A DNA stretch of 64,000 bases from Saccharopolyspora indica (GCF_027853965.1 NZ_JAQGLB010000003.1:310001-374000); one strand, 5' to 3'. Shown: positions 1 to 7,817, counted from the stretch's first letter. Made by a program: numbers and translations. The notes: a model not told the origin generated them from the letters alone.

Positions 1-51
1 ACAGGACAGCCGAAACCCGACCGAGCACGGCCGTGAGGTCACCGCGAGCTG

Positions 52-897
52 TCATCCCGCGAAATCCCTTGCAACCGTGGACCAAACGCTGTCGAACCAC
101 CGCTGAGCCTCAGCGATGTACTGGTTACCGAGGGACGTCTCGTCCTCGACGGACGCGAAGTGGAACAACGTCGCGTCCTTCCCCATCAAGTCGAAGATCG
201 GGACCGGCGCCCCGTTGATCGGCACAGGGTGCTCAACGACGGGGTAGAAGCCGAAGAACGCCTCTTCGCCGTTGAGCAAGTACAGCTTGAACAGCGGCAC
301 GCCTCGGTACACCCGCACTTTCGCAGTCGCGGACCGCACCAGCTCAAGGTCGGCGAGTTCCTGAACGGTGTCGGTGATCGCCTGAACGGACCTCTCCGAG
401 ATCCGTTCCATGCGCTTCCTGACCTCGGCGGAGTCATCCCCGTCAGGCGCCAGTGACGGCAGCCCCGTCGGCGCTGTCAGATCCGGAAGCAGGATCCGAA
501 TCGTGAGTTCATCGGGCGTCACCCTGCCCAGGCGGATCTTGTCCAGGGGTTCCTGCAGAGCTCCGTACAGCGTTTCGCCCGAGAACCCCGCAAAGTCGAT
601 CGCGACCTTCGCCCCTTTGAACGCCTCTTCAACGTGCGGGCGGAGACCGACTGCGCGCTCGGTGCGCTGGCGGACGAACGAGCCCTTCCCCTGCCGGGAG
701 ACGACCAGGCCCTCATCTCGAAGCACTCCGATCGCTTTCTGGACCGTCATCGGTGACACACCGAACCGCTCTGCTAGCTCACCGTACGACGGGAGCCGAT
801 CACCCGGTTCGAGCTTCCGAGTGCGGATTGCGGCACGCAAAGAGTTGGCTACCTGCTGAAACGGCGGCCGTGGGTCGTCCGGGTCCAAGGCGTCCAT
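52..897 (-). CDS. GntR-family transcriptional repressor of the integrative element
   Basis: The N-terminal 70 residues form a GntR winged helix-turn-helix (PPFQQVANSLRAAI, then PGDRLPSYGELAERFGVSPM, then the GLVVSRQGKGSFV wing). The remaining ~200 residues are an effector or dimerisation region that I do not recognise. Such regulators (KorSA-like) keep transfer and excision genes of actinomycete integrative elements silent. The ATG at 897 is chosen because family members start with MxxLDPDDPRPP; an upstream GTG at 915 would add six residues. It is divergent from the excisionase-like gene at 1104, and three repeats in the shared region look like its operators. The family call is secure; the regulated genes are inferred. 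Confidence 0.85.
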   Translation of the reverse strand: MDALDPDDPRPPFQQVANSLRAAIRTRKLEPGDRLPSYGELAERFGVSPMTVQKAIGVLRDEGLVVSRQGKGSFVRQRTERAVGLRPHVEEAFKGAKVAIDFAGFSGETLYGALQEPLDKIRLGRVTPDELTIRILLPDLTAPTGLPSLAPDGDDSAEVRKRMERISERSVQAITDTVQELADLELVRSATAKVRVYRGVPLFKLYLLNGEEAFFGFYPVVEHPVPINGAPVPIFDLMGKDATLFHFASVEDETSLGNQYIAEAQRWFDSVWSTVARDFAG

Positions 898-919
898 GCC
901 TTGATCGTACCGCACCCTG

Positions 920-933
920 CTAGCCCAGATGGC
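920..933. promoter_or_regulatory. GntR operator-like repeat 1
   Basis: CTAGCCCAGATGGC shares the CTAGC...TGGC frame with two better copies downstream. It lies immediately upstream of the repressor start codons, where binding would allow autoregulation. It is the least conserved of the three. Confidence 0.4.
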
Positions 934-959
934 TGAACTACTCCGGACTCACAGCTGTA

Positions 960-973
960 CTAGCAATGCTGGC
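960..973. promoter_or_regulatory. GntR operator-like repeat 2
   Basis: CTAGCAATGCTGGC contains the imperfect dyad AGC-AAT-GCT. It is the same 14-mer as repeat 3 except in its middle bases, and abuts the predicted -35 box (974-979). Confidence 0.55.
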
Positions 974-1002
974 TTGACTCTACTAGCAGAGCTGGCTACC
1001 TT
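974..1002 (+). promoter_or_regulatory. Sigma-70-type promoter overlapped by an operator
   Basis: A TTGACT -35 box (974-979) and a TACCTT -10 box (997-1002) are separated by exactly 17 bp and point towards the excisionase-like gene. Operator-like repeat 3, CTAGCAGAGCTGGC (983-996), fills the spacer and ends next to the -10 box, the layout expected for steric repression by the divergent GntR protein. Confidence 0.6.
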
Positions 1003-1103
1003 CTCTGGTGTCGCGGTCGTCTCGATAACTGCGGCAGACACCAGAAAGCCCCGGTGGTGCGGCAACACCAGCCGGGGCGCACATCAGAGGTTGGAGGCCA
1101 AAG

Positions 1104-1367
1104 ATGCCGGACCAGGGTAGGCGGTACTACCGGGTCAAGGAAGTCGCGGACCTGTTCGACGTCTCGGTGAACACGATCTACCGGGCGATCGACTCGAAGC
1201 AGCTGACCGCGCTGAAGATCGGCGAGGGCAAGGGCGCCTACCGCGTGCCGGACTACGCGGTGGCCGCGTTCGAGAAGGCCTGCACGCAGGCCGCGCACGA
1301 GGACCACGCGATCAGCTCGGCGCCGATGGCCGAGGTTGAGGGCATCGAGCTGGGAGAGGCGGCCTGA
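1104..1367 (+). CDS. Excisionase-like helix-turn-helix DNA-binding protein
   Basis: This 87-residue protein is nearly all one MerR/excisionase-type winged helix: YYRVKEVADLFDVSVNTIYRAI followed by a wing and the strand YRVPDYAVAAFEKA. Small proteins of this type direct excision of integrative elements by binding att arms, or act as transcription factors. It is the first gene after the repressor-controlled promoter, which fits a role in induced excision, although in many AICEs xis lies beside int, and here int is 13 kb away. A GGAGG-like sequence precedes the ATG. Confidence 0.7.
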   Translation: MPDQGRRYYRVKEVADLFDVSVNTIYRAIDSKQLTALKIGEGKGAYRVPDYAVAAFEKACTQAAHEDHAISSAPMAEVEGIELGEAA

Positions 1368-1369
1368 CC

Positions 1370-1816
1370 ATGCAGAACTTCGAGAGTGACTCCGTAACCA
1401 TCGACCGCCAGGCCGGGGCGATCGACCCCGAGTACTTCGCGCTGCAGATCCGCAGGGCCTTCGGCACGGAGGCCGGCCCGGAGGGGTACATGGACGACCC
1501 GCTGGCGGACGTCGCCGACCCGGGTCAGGACGAGCTGCTGGCGGAGTTCGCGTCGTTGGCGACGCACCCCGAGGTGGTGGCGGCGGGTCTCGCGGTGACC
1601 GAGGCCGAGGCCGCGGTCATGGAGGCCGAGGACGCCAGCGTGACCGACGAGCTGGCGATGCGGCGGCTGGACAAGGCGCGCGCCGCGGAGCGCCAGGTGC
1701 TGGTGACCCTGCAGCGGCGGCGGGCGATGGCCCACACCGAGCGGGCGGTGACGCGGGTGGCGCAGGTCGTTCCGATGCGCCGGTTCGCGGTGCTCGAGGG
1801 GGGTGCGGCGGCATGA
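1370..1816 (+). CDS. Hypothetical element protein, helical
   Basis: The protein has 148 residues and I do not recognise a family. The N-terminal ~50 residues are acidic, and residues ~60-130 are Ala/Glu/Arg-rich and probably a long helix or coiled coil. It starts 2 bp after the excisionase-like stop and its last 4 bases (ATGA) overlap the next start, so it is translated in the same operon. Confidence 0.65.
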   Translation: MQNFESDSVTIDRQAGAIDPEYFALQIRRAFGTEAGPEGYMDDPLADVADPGQDELLAEFASLATHPEVVAAGLAVTEAEAAVMEAEDASVTDELAMRRLDKARAAERQVLVTLQRRRAMAHTERAVTRVAQVVPMRRFAVLEGGAAA

Positions 1817-2202
1817 CCTACTTGAACCTGGTGAGCGCCCACATCGTCCCCGGCGGGGTCTCGGTGCCGAGCGTGTCCGTGAGCGTCCGCGGCGCCACCT
1901 ACAACCTCCCGGCCCCGCAGTACACGGTGGACGGCCCGGTGGTCGTGTACCCGTTCGCCGAGGCAGATGAGGAGGGGCACTCGATCCGGATCCGGCTCGA
2001 CGTCTGGCGAGCCGGTTGCGACCTCGGGCACCGGTTCCAGTCGCTGCCGCTGAATTTCCCGGACATGGCCAGTGCGGTCGACGCTGCCAGGCAGTTCGGC
2101 AGGGACCCCGGCATCGGCTGGGGCGCCCCGCGAGAAGAGCTCGAGGCATGGGCGATGACCTTCGTCGAGCAGGAACGAGCGCAGCAGGGCGGTGACCGGT
2201 GA
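1813..2202 (+). CDS. Hypothetical element protein
   Basis: The protein has 129 residues and no recognisable domain. The first half is rich in beta-branched residues (SVPSVSVSVRGATYNLP), the second half has a short helical segment (FPDMASAVDAARQFG). The start overlaps the upstream stop by 4 bp, and the stop overlaps the next start, so it belongs to the tightly packed transfer operon. Confidence 0.65.
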   Translation: MTYLNLVSAHIVPGGVSVPSVSVSVRGATYNLPAPQYTVDGPVVVYPFAEADEEGHSIRIRLDVWRAGCDLGHRFQSLPLNFPDMASAVDAARQFGRDPGIGWGAPREELEAWAMTFVEQERAQQGGDR

Positions 2203-2486
2203 TGGCGGCTGCGATGCGGGTGGCGACGTTCCCGTTCCGGGCTCTGTTCCGGCTGATCAAGTTCCTGCTGGTGCCGACCGCGTTCGGTGCGCTGTCGGTG
2301 TGGCTCTACACCGCTCTTGAGGCGCCGTGGCTGCTGGTGCTGATCGTGCTCTGCGCGGTGTGGGCGCTGGTGATGCTGCGGCTGTGGCAGGTCCAGGTCG
2401 CCGGTGAGCTGCGGTCGCTGGCGCGGGGCACCGTGCACGTGGCCGGTTCCCATCGGCGTCGCCCGAGGCGGGGTGATCGGCTGTGA
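2202..2486 (+). CDS. Small membrane protein, plasmid-spread (Spd)-like
   Basis: The ~94-residue protein has two hydrophobic segments (about residues 20-38 and 42-62) and a strongly basic C-terminus (SHRRRPRRGDRL). In AICEs and Streptomyces plasmids, small two-helix proteins next to the DUF2637 protein and TraB help spread the DNA between hyphal compartments; this role is inferred from context. GTG at 2199 and ATG at 2202 are both possible starts and both overlap the preceding stop. Confidence 0.6.
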   Translation: MAAAMRVATFPFRALFRLIKFLLVPTAFGALSVWLYTALEAPWLLVLIVLCAVWALVMLRLWQVQVAGELRSLARGTVHVAGSHRRRPRRGDRL

Positions 2487-3280
2487 TGCGCCGTGCCGGA
2501 CTGTTCTTGGTGATGCTGGGCGCGTTTTCGCTGTCGTTCGCCGGGCAGGTGGACGCGGTGAAGCCGCTGCTGGGCCAGGAGCTGGCGATCGTGTTCGCCG
2601 CGACCAACGACGTGGCGGCCCTGCTGGCGCTCAACGAGGTCCTCAACCCTGCCCCGGGCCGCGGTGTCCGCGGGTGGGCGTGGGTGGCGCTGATCCTCGG
2701 CGGTGGCACCGCCCTGGTGCTCAACACCTGGCACGCGATCAAGGCGGCGGTGCTTCCCAGCCCGGCCGCGATCCTGGTCGGCGCCGAGCCCGTGGTGCTG
2801 GCGTGGGTGCTCTCCCACGTCGTCGCCCTGGTGCTCAGCGCCCGCCGGGGAGCGGCGGCGGAGAGCGCTTCCGAGGACGCTTCCGGGGAGGCTCAGCAGG
2901 CCACGGAATCCGCCCCTACCCCCGTCACCGTGACGCCCTCGCCGGAAGCGGTGGGAAGCGCCCCTGAGACCGCTCCCGCCCCAGCTCAGCCGACCTCTCT
3001 CGTCGCCATCGCCCCGGTGCCTGAGGAGCACGTGGAGGCGGCTCGGGAAGCGCTCCCCGAGTCTGCGGTGGCCGCTTCCGATGAGGTTCCCGAGGACCTG
3101 ATCGACCGCGCTGAGAAGGCCGAGCGCAGGGCCCTGGAGCGCTCCGGCGGGAAGCGCGGTCTGTCCTACCGGGAAGCACCGCGTCGGCTCGGCGTCCGCT
3201 ACGGCACCGCCCGCGCCGCACTCGATGCAGCCCGCGCCCGCATGGAATCCGAGAACCCCGTCGCGGCCGAGGCCGCCTGA
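2483..3280 (+). CDS. DUF2637-type membrane protein with C-terminal DNA-binding-like tail
   Basis: The 265-residue protein has four hydrophobic segments in the first ~125 residues (LFLVMLGAFSLSFAGQ, LAIVFAATNDVAALLAL, WVALILGGGTALVLN, AEPVVLAWVLSHVVALVL), as in DUF2637 proteins of actinomycete conjugative elements. A Pro/Ala/Glu linker follows. Residues ~215-255 (GLSYREAPRRLGVRYGTARAALDAAR) look like a small helix-turn-helix. It overlaps the upstream gene by 4 bp and lies two genes before the TraB-type translocase. A role in intramycelial spread or coupling is inferred. Confidence 0.7.
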   Translation: MMRRAGLFLVMLGAFSLSFAGQVDAVKPLLGQELAIVFAATNDVAALLALNEVLNPAPGRGVRGWAWVALILGGGTALVLNTWHAIKAAVLPSPAAILVGAEPVVLAWVLSHVVALVLSARRGAAAESASEDASGEAQQATESAPTPVTVTPSPEAVGSAPETAPAPAQPTSLVAIAPVPEEHVEAAREALPESAVAASDEVPEDLIDRAEKAERRALERSGGKRGLSYREAPRRLGVRYGTARAALDAARARMESENPVAAEAA

Positions 3281-3314
3281 GTTTCTGCTCACCGTTTCAG
3301 GAGGAGAGGACGTC

Positions 3315-3677
3315 ATGGACGAGAAGTCGAAGCTGTTGGACCAGCCGGTGTTCGAGTCGCCGCGGGCGATCCGGGAGTTCTGCGAGAACGGCCGCAAGGT
3401 GCTGCGGCAGGCCTACCTGCACCTGTCGTTGAGCGCTGAGGAACTGCAGGCGGTGCTCAAGGACCACCCGACGAACGGCTCGCCGGTGTGGATGGGCCTG
3501 GACGCCCGGGTCCGTGCGCGGCTGGTGGCCTCCCACCTGCGCCGCTCGGCGCAGGGCATCGAGGTCGCCTCGGTGGAGATGACCCGCACGTTCACCAGCT
3601 ACCACAAGCACTTCCTGGAGCAGTTCCAGGCCAACAAGAACGGCCAGCGGCGGCCGTTCAACGTCGAGGACCTGTAA
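3315..3677 (+). CDS. Conserved hypothetical transfer-region protein
   Basis: The 120-residue soluble, helical protein has no membrane segment or known motif. The ATG at 3315 is preceded by a clear GGAGGAGAGG ribosome binding site; upstream in-frame codons overlap the previous gene and were rejected. Its place directly before the TraB-type gene suggests a transfer role, but the sequence alone shows no function. Confidence 0.65.
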   Translation: MDEKSKLLDQPVFESPRAIREFCENGRKVLRQAYLHLSLSAEELQAVLKDHPTNGSPVWMGLDARVRARLVASHLRRSAQGIEVASVEMTRTFTSYHKHFLEQFQANKNGQRRPFNVEDL

Positions 3678-3735
3678 ACCCCCGCCTACCTGCGTGATGT
3701 GTGACCGCGAGGCCACCGGAGAGGAGCGAAAAGTC

Positions 3736-5763
3736 ATGGTCAGCAAGCGGAACAACGGGGAGGGTGACCTCGCGGTCGCCGACGCCGCCTACTTCGTCCC
3801 GAAGAAGCACTGGGGATCCCGCCTGGCGCCGTATGCCAGCGAGTGGGGCGGCTGGCTGACGTCCTGGCCGACCGCGGCGCTGTCGCACGTGTGGATGACC
3901 GGCACGCCGGAGGCGCTGCCGTGGGCCTCGGCCGGCCTGACGCTGCTGGGCACCGGGGTGACGGCGTTGACCTGGTACTGCGCTCGGGCTCGGGCGGCGG
4001 TCGTGCGGCGCTTCGCCACCGCCACCGCCGGGATCACCGCGGCGTGGACCACGGCGGCCACGATCCAGGGCCCGTGGGAGTCCCCACTGTTCCAGCTGTG
4101 GGCGTTCGGCGGCGCCGGGGTGGCGCTGTCCTGGTCGATCTTCAAGGCCCTCAAGCGCGGCGGGGACTCCGAAGGCGGTAGCGACAGCCGCCTGTGGGAG
4201 AAGGTCAAGCTGGCCGGGGTCAAGACCGGGCCCCTAGCCGTCGAGCCGAACAAGGTCAGCGGCCCGCTGCAGCTGCCGCCGGGCGAGCTCGACGCCCAGG
4301 ATGTGCAGAAGAAGGCCGACCTGATCGCCGGGTACCTGGGGCTGCGCAAGGGCGCGGTGCGCATCGCCGAGAACCCCGAGGACGCCTCACAGGCCGAGAT
4401 GACCATCGTGCCGCGCGATGTGCTGCGCGAATCGATGGACTGGGAGGGCCCGTCGAACCCTGGCGGGTCGATCACCGACCCGATCGTGTTCGGGGTCTAC
4501 GAGGACACCGAGCCGGTCCGGATGTGGCTGCCCGGCGACAAGGCCACGGGCCGCAACGCCAGCCACGTGCAGATCAACGGCATGAACGGCAGCGGAAAGA
4601 GTCAGGGGTTCAAGGAGATCGCCACCGAGCTCCTGACCCGCCGCGACGTCAACCTGGTGGTGCTCGACCCGTCCAAGGGCGACCAGACCGTGGCGTTCCT
4701 CAAGGGCTCCCGCGCGGTCACGGTGACCAACCTGGCCAAGTGCAGGAAGCTGGTGAAGAAGCTGCCCGCCGCGATCACCGAGCGGGCCTCGCAGCTGGGC
4801 CAGTGGGGCTACGACGAGTGGGTACCCGAGGCCTTCACCCAGCACGGCATGCCCTACCTGGTGATCTGGGTCGAGGAGGCCTCCAAGCTGCTGGGCGGCG
4901 ACACCTTCACCACGATCGCTCAGGAAGCCCGCTCCGCCGGGATCAGCCTGGTGCTCTCCCAGCAGCGCTCCACGTTCCGGCAGATGTCCACCGACGTGCG
5001 CGCCCAGCTCGGCACCGTGCTGTGCTTCGGCGTCAACCAACCCGAGGACGCCGGGTTCTCCCTGTCCGACGAGACCCTCGACGCCGGCGCCGCCCCGTGG
5101 CGCTGGAAGAACCGCCTGCCCGGCGCCTTCTACCTGGAAGCCCCCGGCATCGAGGAAGCCCGCTTCGCCACCCCCGCCCGCACCTTCCGCGCCAAGGACA
5201 CGCAGCTCACGGCCGACATCGCCGAACACGGCCACCACGCCCCGGAGATGTGGGCCCCGACCGCCGCGACCCTGACCCTGGCCAAGCTGGCCCAGGGCGC
5301 CGAGGACGACGGGAAGGAGGACAACGTCGTGCCCCTGCACCCCGATGAGGTCCCGGAGGAGGACCTGCTGGAGGACTTCGAGGACTCCCTGGACGACGAG
5401 GACGACTTCGAGGACGACCCGGACGACCCCGAGGCCGGGCTGATGCCGCTGCCGCCGGAGGTCGAGACCGACCTCGACGACGTCGACCCCGACGCCGAGC
5501 TGCCCGAGCTGGAGGCGGGCACCGCGGCGATCGACCTGCCCCAGATCAAGCCGAGCCTGGCCCAGGCCAGGGCCGCCGTGGCCGACTGGATCGCCCGCCA
5601 GACCGGGGTGTTCGGCCCCAAGGACGTGCCCCAGGAGCTGCACGGCCGGGACCGCTCCTGGGCCTCCCGTGAGCTCTCCGCGCTCGCCGAGCAGGGACGC
5701 ATCGAGCGCGCGGACGACCCGGGCACCTACCGCGCCCGCACCACGCGCGGACACGCAGCGTGA
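3736..5763 (+). CDS. TraB/FtsK-type conjugative DNA translocase
   Basis: The protein has 675 residues. Two or three hydrophobic segments lie in the first ~130 residues (GGWLTSWPTAALSHVW, ASAGLTLLGTGVTALTW, LFQLWAFGGAGVALSW). A FtsK/SpoIIIE motor follows with Walker A GMNGSGKS (282-289), Walker B LVVLDPSK (about 307-314) and VIWVEEASK (~376). After a very acidic linker (~530-600), the C-terminal ~60 residues resemble the FtsK-gamma/TraB winged helix that recognises short transfer repeats. In Streptomyces and AICEs, one such hexameric protein moves double-stranded DNA between cells. ATG 3736 has the site GGAGAGGAG; upstream ATGs at 3694 and 3697 were rejected. Confidence 0.9.
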   Translation: MVSKRNNGEGDLAVADAAYFVPKKHWGSRLAPYASEWGGWLTSWPTAALSHVWMTGTPEALPWASAGLTLLGTGVTALTWYCARARAAVVRRFATATAGITAAWTTAATIQGPWESPLFQLWAFGGAGVALSWSIFKALKRGGDSEGGSDSRLWEKVKLAGVKTGPLAVEPNKVSGPLQLPPGELDAQDVQKKADLIAGYLGLRKGAVRIAENPEDASQAEMTIVPRDVLRESMDWEGPSNPGGSITDPIVFGVYEDTEPVRMWLPGDKATGRNASHVQINGMNGSGKSQGFKEIATELLTRRDVNLVVLDPSKGDQTVAFLKGSRAVTVTNLAKCRKLVKKLPAAITERASQLGQWGYDEWVPEAFTQHGMPYLVIWVEEASKLLGGDTFTTIAQEARSAGISLVLSQQRSTFRQMSTDVRAQLGTVLCFGVNQPEDAGFSLSDETLDAGAAPWRWKNRLPGAFYLEAPGIEEARFATPARTFRAKDTQLTADIAEHGHHAPEMWAPTAATLTLAKLAQGAEDDGKEDNVVPLHPDEVPEEDLLEDFEDSLDDEDDFEDDPDDPEAGLMPLPPEVETDLDDVDPDAELPELEAGTAAIDLPQIKPSLAQARAAVADWIARQTGVFGPKDVPQELHGRDRSWASRELSALAEQGRIERADDPGTYRARTTRGHAA

Positions 5764-5783
5764 TGTACAGGGGTGCGTGAGGC

Positions 5784-5916
5784 GTGCACACAGTGCGCAC
5801 CGTGCACACACCCCTCTGACCCCGGATCAACGCGCGCGGGCGCGTGCGCGCGCGAAACAAGTTTTGTAACAGCGTTTCCAAACTTGCACACCCCACCTGC
5901 ACGGCCCGAAGTGTGC
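5784..5916. repeat. Candidate clt (transfer recognition) repeats downstream of the translocase gene
   Basis: TGCACAC occurs at 5785-5791, 5803-5809 and 5885-5891, and inverted as GTGTGC at 5911-5916. The first two copies extend to GTGCACACA and flank the palindrome GTGCGCAC (5793-5800). A GC-alternating stretch (about 5830-5854) and an inverted repeat CAAGTTT/AAACTTG (5858-5864, 5880-5886) lie between. TraB proteins bind short direct repeats beside their own gene, so this 170-bp non-coding gap is the best clt candidate in the window. The same gap must also hold the promoter of the next operon. Confidence 0.45.
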
Positions 5917-5944
5917 CCAATATCGATTACAGAGGGTGACTGAA

Positions 5945-6439
5945 ATGAGATTGGAGATCCCGATGGTGGAGTACGTTCCGGCCTCCTCGCAGGCCGAGAA
6001 GATCGCCCAGAAGAAGGCCGGTGTCGTCGAGGAGTTGAAGCGGGCCGACGCCAAGGCGCAGATCCTGCTCGGTCTGATCGTCGGCACGCTGGCCGGCATC
6101 GTCGGCCTGACCCGCACCGGGGTCTCCACCGCCGCCGGGGTGCTGCTGGTGCTGGCCGCGATCCCGGCCGCCGCCGCGGTGGTGTTCCTCGCGCTGACCA
6201 TCCGGCCCTTCCTCGGCGGCGCCCAGGCCGGGTTCGTGCGGTGGGCGCACTTCGTCGGTGAGCCCGAGGCGCTGCTGGCCGACCTGGAACGCCCCGACCC
6301 GGTCGAGACCGGGCACGCCGCCGCCGAGCTGGCCAAGCTCTCCCGGCTCGCGGTCAGCAAGTACGAGCGCATCGCCTACGCCGTCTACCTGTTCCTGCTC
6401 GCCCTGGCCCTCGCTCTGCCCGCCCTGTTCCTCGCCTGA
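5945..6439 (+). CDS. PycTM-like (Pycsar effector domain) membrane protein
   Basis: The 164-residue protein resembles PycTM/DUF5706 proteins. After a short helix (EELKRADAKAQILL, ~29-42, with the family-typical D-x-KA) come two membrane helices (~39-57 and 63-86), then a cytosolic segment. It ends in KLSRLAVSKYERIAYAVYLF (131-150) leading into a third hydrophobic helix. In Pycsar defence, such proteins damage the membrane when a cyclic pyrimidine nucleotide is made. No adenylate-cyclase-type PycC gene is adjacent, so it may instead be a transfer-region membrane protein. ATG 5945 follows GAGGGTG at good spacing; GTG 5936 is an alternative. Confidence 0.6.
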   Translation: MRLEIPMVEYVPASSQAEKIAQKKAGVVEELKRADAKAQILLGLIVGTLAGIVGLTRTGVSTAAGVLLVLAAIPAAAAVVFLALTIRPFLGGAQAGFVRWAHFVGEPEALLADLERPDPVETGHAAAELAKLSRLAVSKYERIAYAVYLFLLALALALPALFLA

Positions 6440-6468
6440 GACCCCCTGCAACGCAAGGAGAAGACCCC

Positions 6469-6831
6469 GTGTCTGATCACCTGCCGCACGCCCTCCAGGA
6501 GCTCACCCGCGTCGCGCACGAGGCACGGATCCAGGCCAACGCCCACGACACCCGCCCCGCGGATGCGGCGCGTGCCTTCCAGGAGGCGAGCTTCGTCGGC
6601 CTCTACCTGATGGACATGGCCAGCTGGATCCGGTTCCGTATGCACGCCCTGCTCGAAGACCCCGAGGCCAACCTCACCGACCAGCAGCGCCGCGCCTACC
6701 AGGAGACCTACACCGCGTTCAACCAGCTGGCGAAGCGGTGCATCGGCTTGTCCACCGAGATGAGCCGCGTGGCAACCGCTCTCGACCACCTCGCCGACGC
6801 CGGTCGCGACAACCCCCGCGTCAGGGTCTGA
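6469..6831 (+). CDS. Hypothetical small helical element protein
   Basis: The 120-residue, nearly all-helical protein has no known motif. It begins at GTG 6469 behind AAGGAGAAG. Its pattern, an N-terminal LPHALQELTRVAHEAR helix and a C-terminal run of evenly spaced hydrophobics, resembles the protein at 7383 (LPEALHQLTDSLKGLHEAR), so the two may be distant paralogues. It lies in the cargo region behind the PycTM-like gene. Confidence 0.6.
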   Translation: MSDHLPHALQELTRVAHEARIQANAHDTRPADAARAFQEASFVGLYLMDMASWIRFRMHALLEDPEANLTDQQRRAYQETYTAFNQLAKRCIGLSTEMSRVATALDHLADAGRDNPRVRV

Positions 6832-6874
6832 CCCCTCTCAACCGCCAACCCACACGGCAGGGAAGGAGAGCCTG

Positions 6875-7351
6875 ATGACGCGTTTCGACCTCCAGGGCGG
6901 CGACTGCGACCCCGACGTGTTCCGGGTCGCCGCGCACGAAGCCGGGCACGCCATCGCCACGGTGCTCAGCGGCCTGCAGGTCCTCGAAATCAAGATCTGG
7001 TGGACCAGCCGGACCGACTTCGGCGGCTTCGTCCGCACCGCCGACTACGACACCACCGACCGCGACCTGCTCAACGGAAGCCTGACCACCAGCATGGCCG
7101 GGCACGAAGCCGAAGGCCTGTGGCTGACCCGCTACCAGAACTTCTCCAGCCACCGCGCCGCGCTGCGCACCTACCGCGCCAGCTGCGAACACGACCTGCG
7201 GCTGTTCCGCGAGGAGCGGCGCCTCGGCAAGGCCCTGCTCACCGAAACCGCCGCCAGGGCCCGCGCGCACTCCCAGCTGATCGCCCACTGGCACCGCGTG
7301 GAGCGCCTCGTCGACCGCCTCGTCCGCACCCGCCACCTCACCACCGTCTGA
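6875..7351 (+). CDS. HEAGH-motif metalloprotease-like protein
   Basis: The 158-residue protein carries AAHEAGHAIATVLSG at residues 19-33. HEAGH is the zinc-binding signature of M41 (FtsH) and related peptidases. A later glutamate in AGHEAEGLW (~residues 75-82) could be the third ligand. There is no AAA+ domain and no membrane helix, and the protein is far shorter than FtsH, so it is a single-domain relative. Possible roles are processing an element or host protein, or a non-catalytic fold. The start ATG is preceded by GGAAGGAGAG. Confidence 0.6.
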   Translation: MTRFDLQGGDCDPDVFRVAAHEAGHAIATVLSGLQVLEIKIWWTSRTDFGGFVRTADYDTTDRDLLNGSLTTSMAGHEAEGLWLTRYQNFSSHRAALRTYRASCEHDLRLFREERRLGKALLTETAARARAHSQLIAHWHRVERLVDRLVRTRHLTTV

Positions 7352-7382
7352 CCAGCGCACCACCGATCGAGAGGAGCCCACG

Positions 7383-7754
7383 ATGGCCCAGCACCACAAG
7401 CTGCCCGAGGCCCTGCACCAGCTCACCGACTCGCTGAAGGGCCTCCACGAGGCGCGCGATGCCCTGACCACGCCGCTGGCGGCCGGTGACGCCTTCTACA
7501 ACCTGGCGGGGCACACCTGGCCGCTGGCCGGGCTCGCCGAGAAGCTCCAGCTGCGTGCGCAGCGGTTCAGCAACGGCGCCCTGAACAAGGACACCACGCC
7601 GAGCCGGGACCAGGTCGAGGCGGCGATGCAGATCTGCTCCGCCACCAGCCGCCTGACCGTCGAGGCCAAGCGCCTCCAGCGCGTCCTCAACGAGGTCGCC
7701 CGCGGCTACTACGAGCTCGAAGCCGTCTCCCGCAACACCAAGACCGAGATCTGA
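7383..7754 (+). CDS. Hypothetical small helical element protein
   Basis: The 123-residue helical protein has no recognised domain. Its N-terminal LPEALHQLTDSLKGLHEAR parallels the protein at 6469. GAGAGGAG precedes the ATG. It lies between the HEAGH protein and ssb. Confidence 0.6.
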   Translation: MAQHHKLPEALHQLTDSLKGLHEARDALTTPLAAGDAFYNLAGHTWPLAGLAEKLQLRAQRFSNGALNKDTTPSRDQVEAAMQICSATSRLTVEAKRLQRVLNEVARGYYELEAVSRNTKTEI

Positions 7755-7757
7755 ACT

Positions 7758-7784
7758 GCGGATCCGGAACGACATCAGATCCGC
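7758..7784. repeat. Short inverted repeat before ssb
   Basis: GCGGATC (7758-7764) and GATCCGC (7778-7784) form a 7-bp stem with a 13-nt loop in the leader of ssb. It could be a weak terminator of the upstream gene or an operator; nothing decides between them. Confidence 0.3.
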
Positions 7785-7817
7785 CGGTGCAACGCCCTGA
7801 TTCCGAAGGAGTAGATC

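Noticed and set aside
1..51. Left end of the element or an att site at the window start
   Set aside because: No tRNA-like or core-like sequence is present; the element appears to continue to the left.
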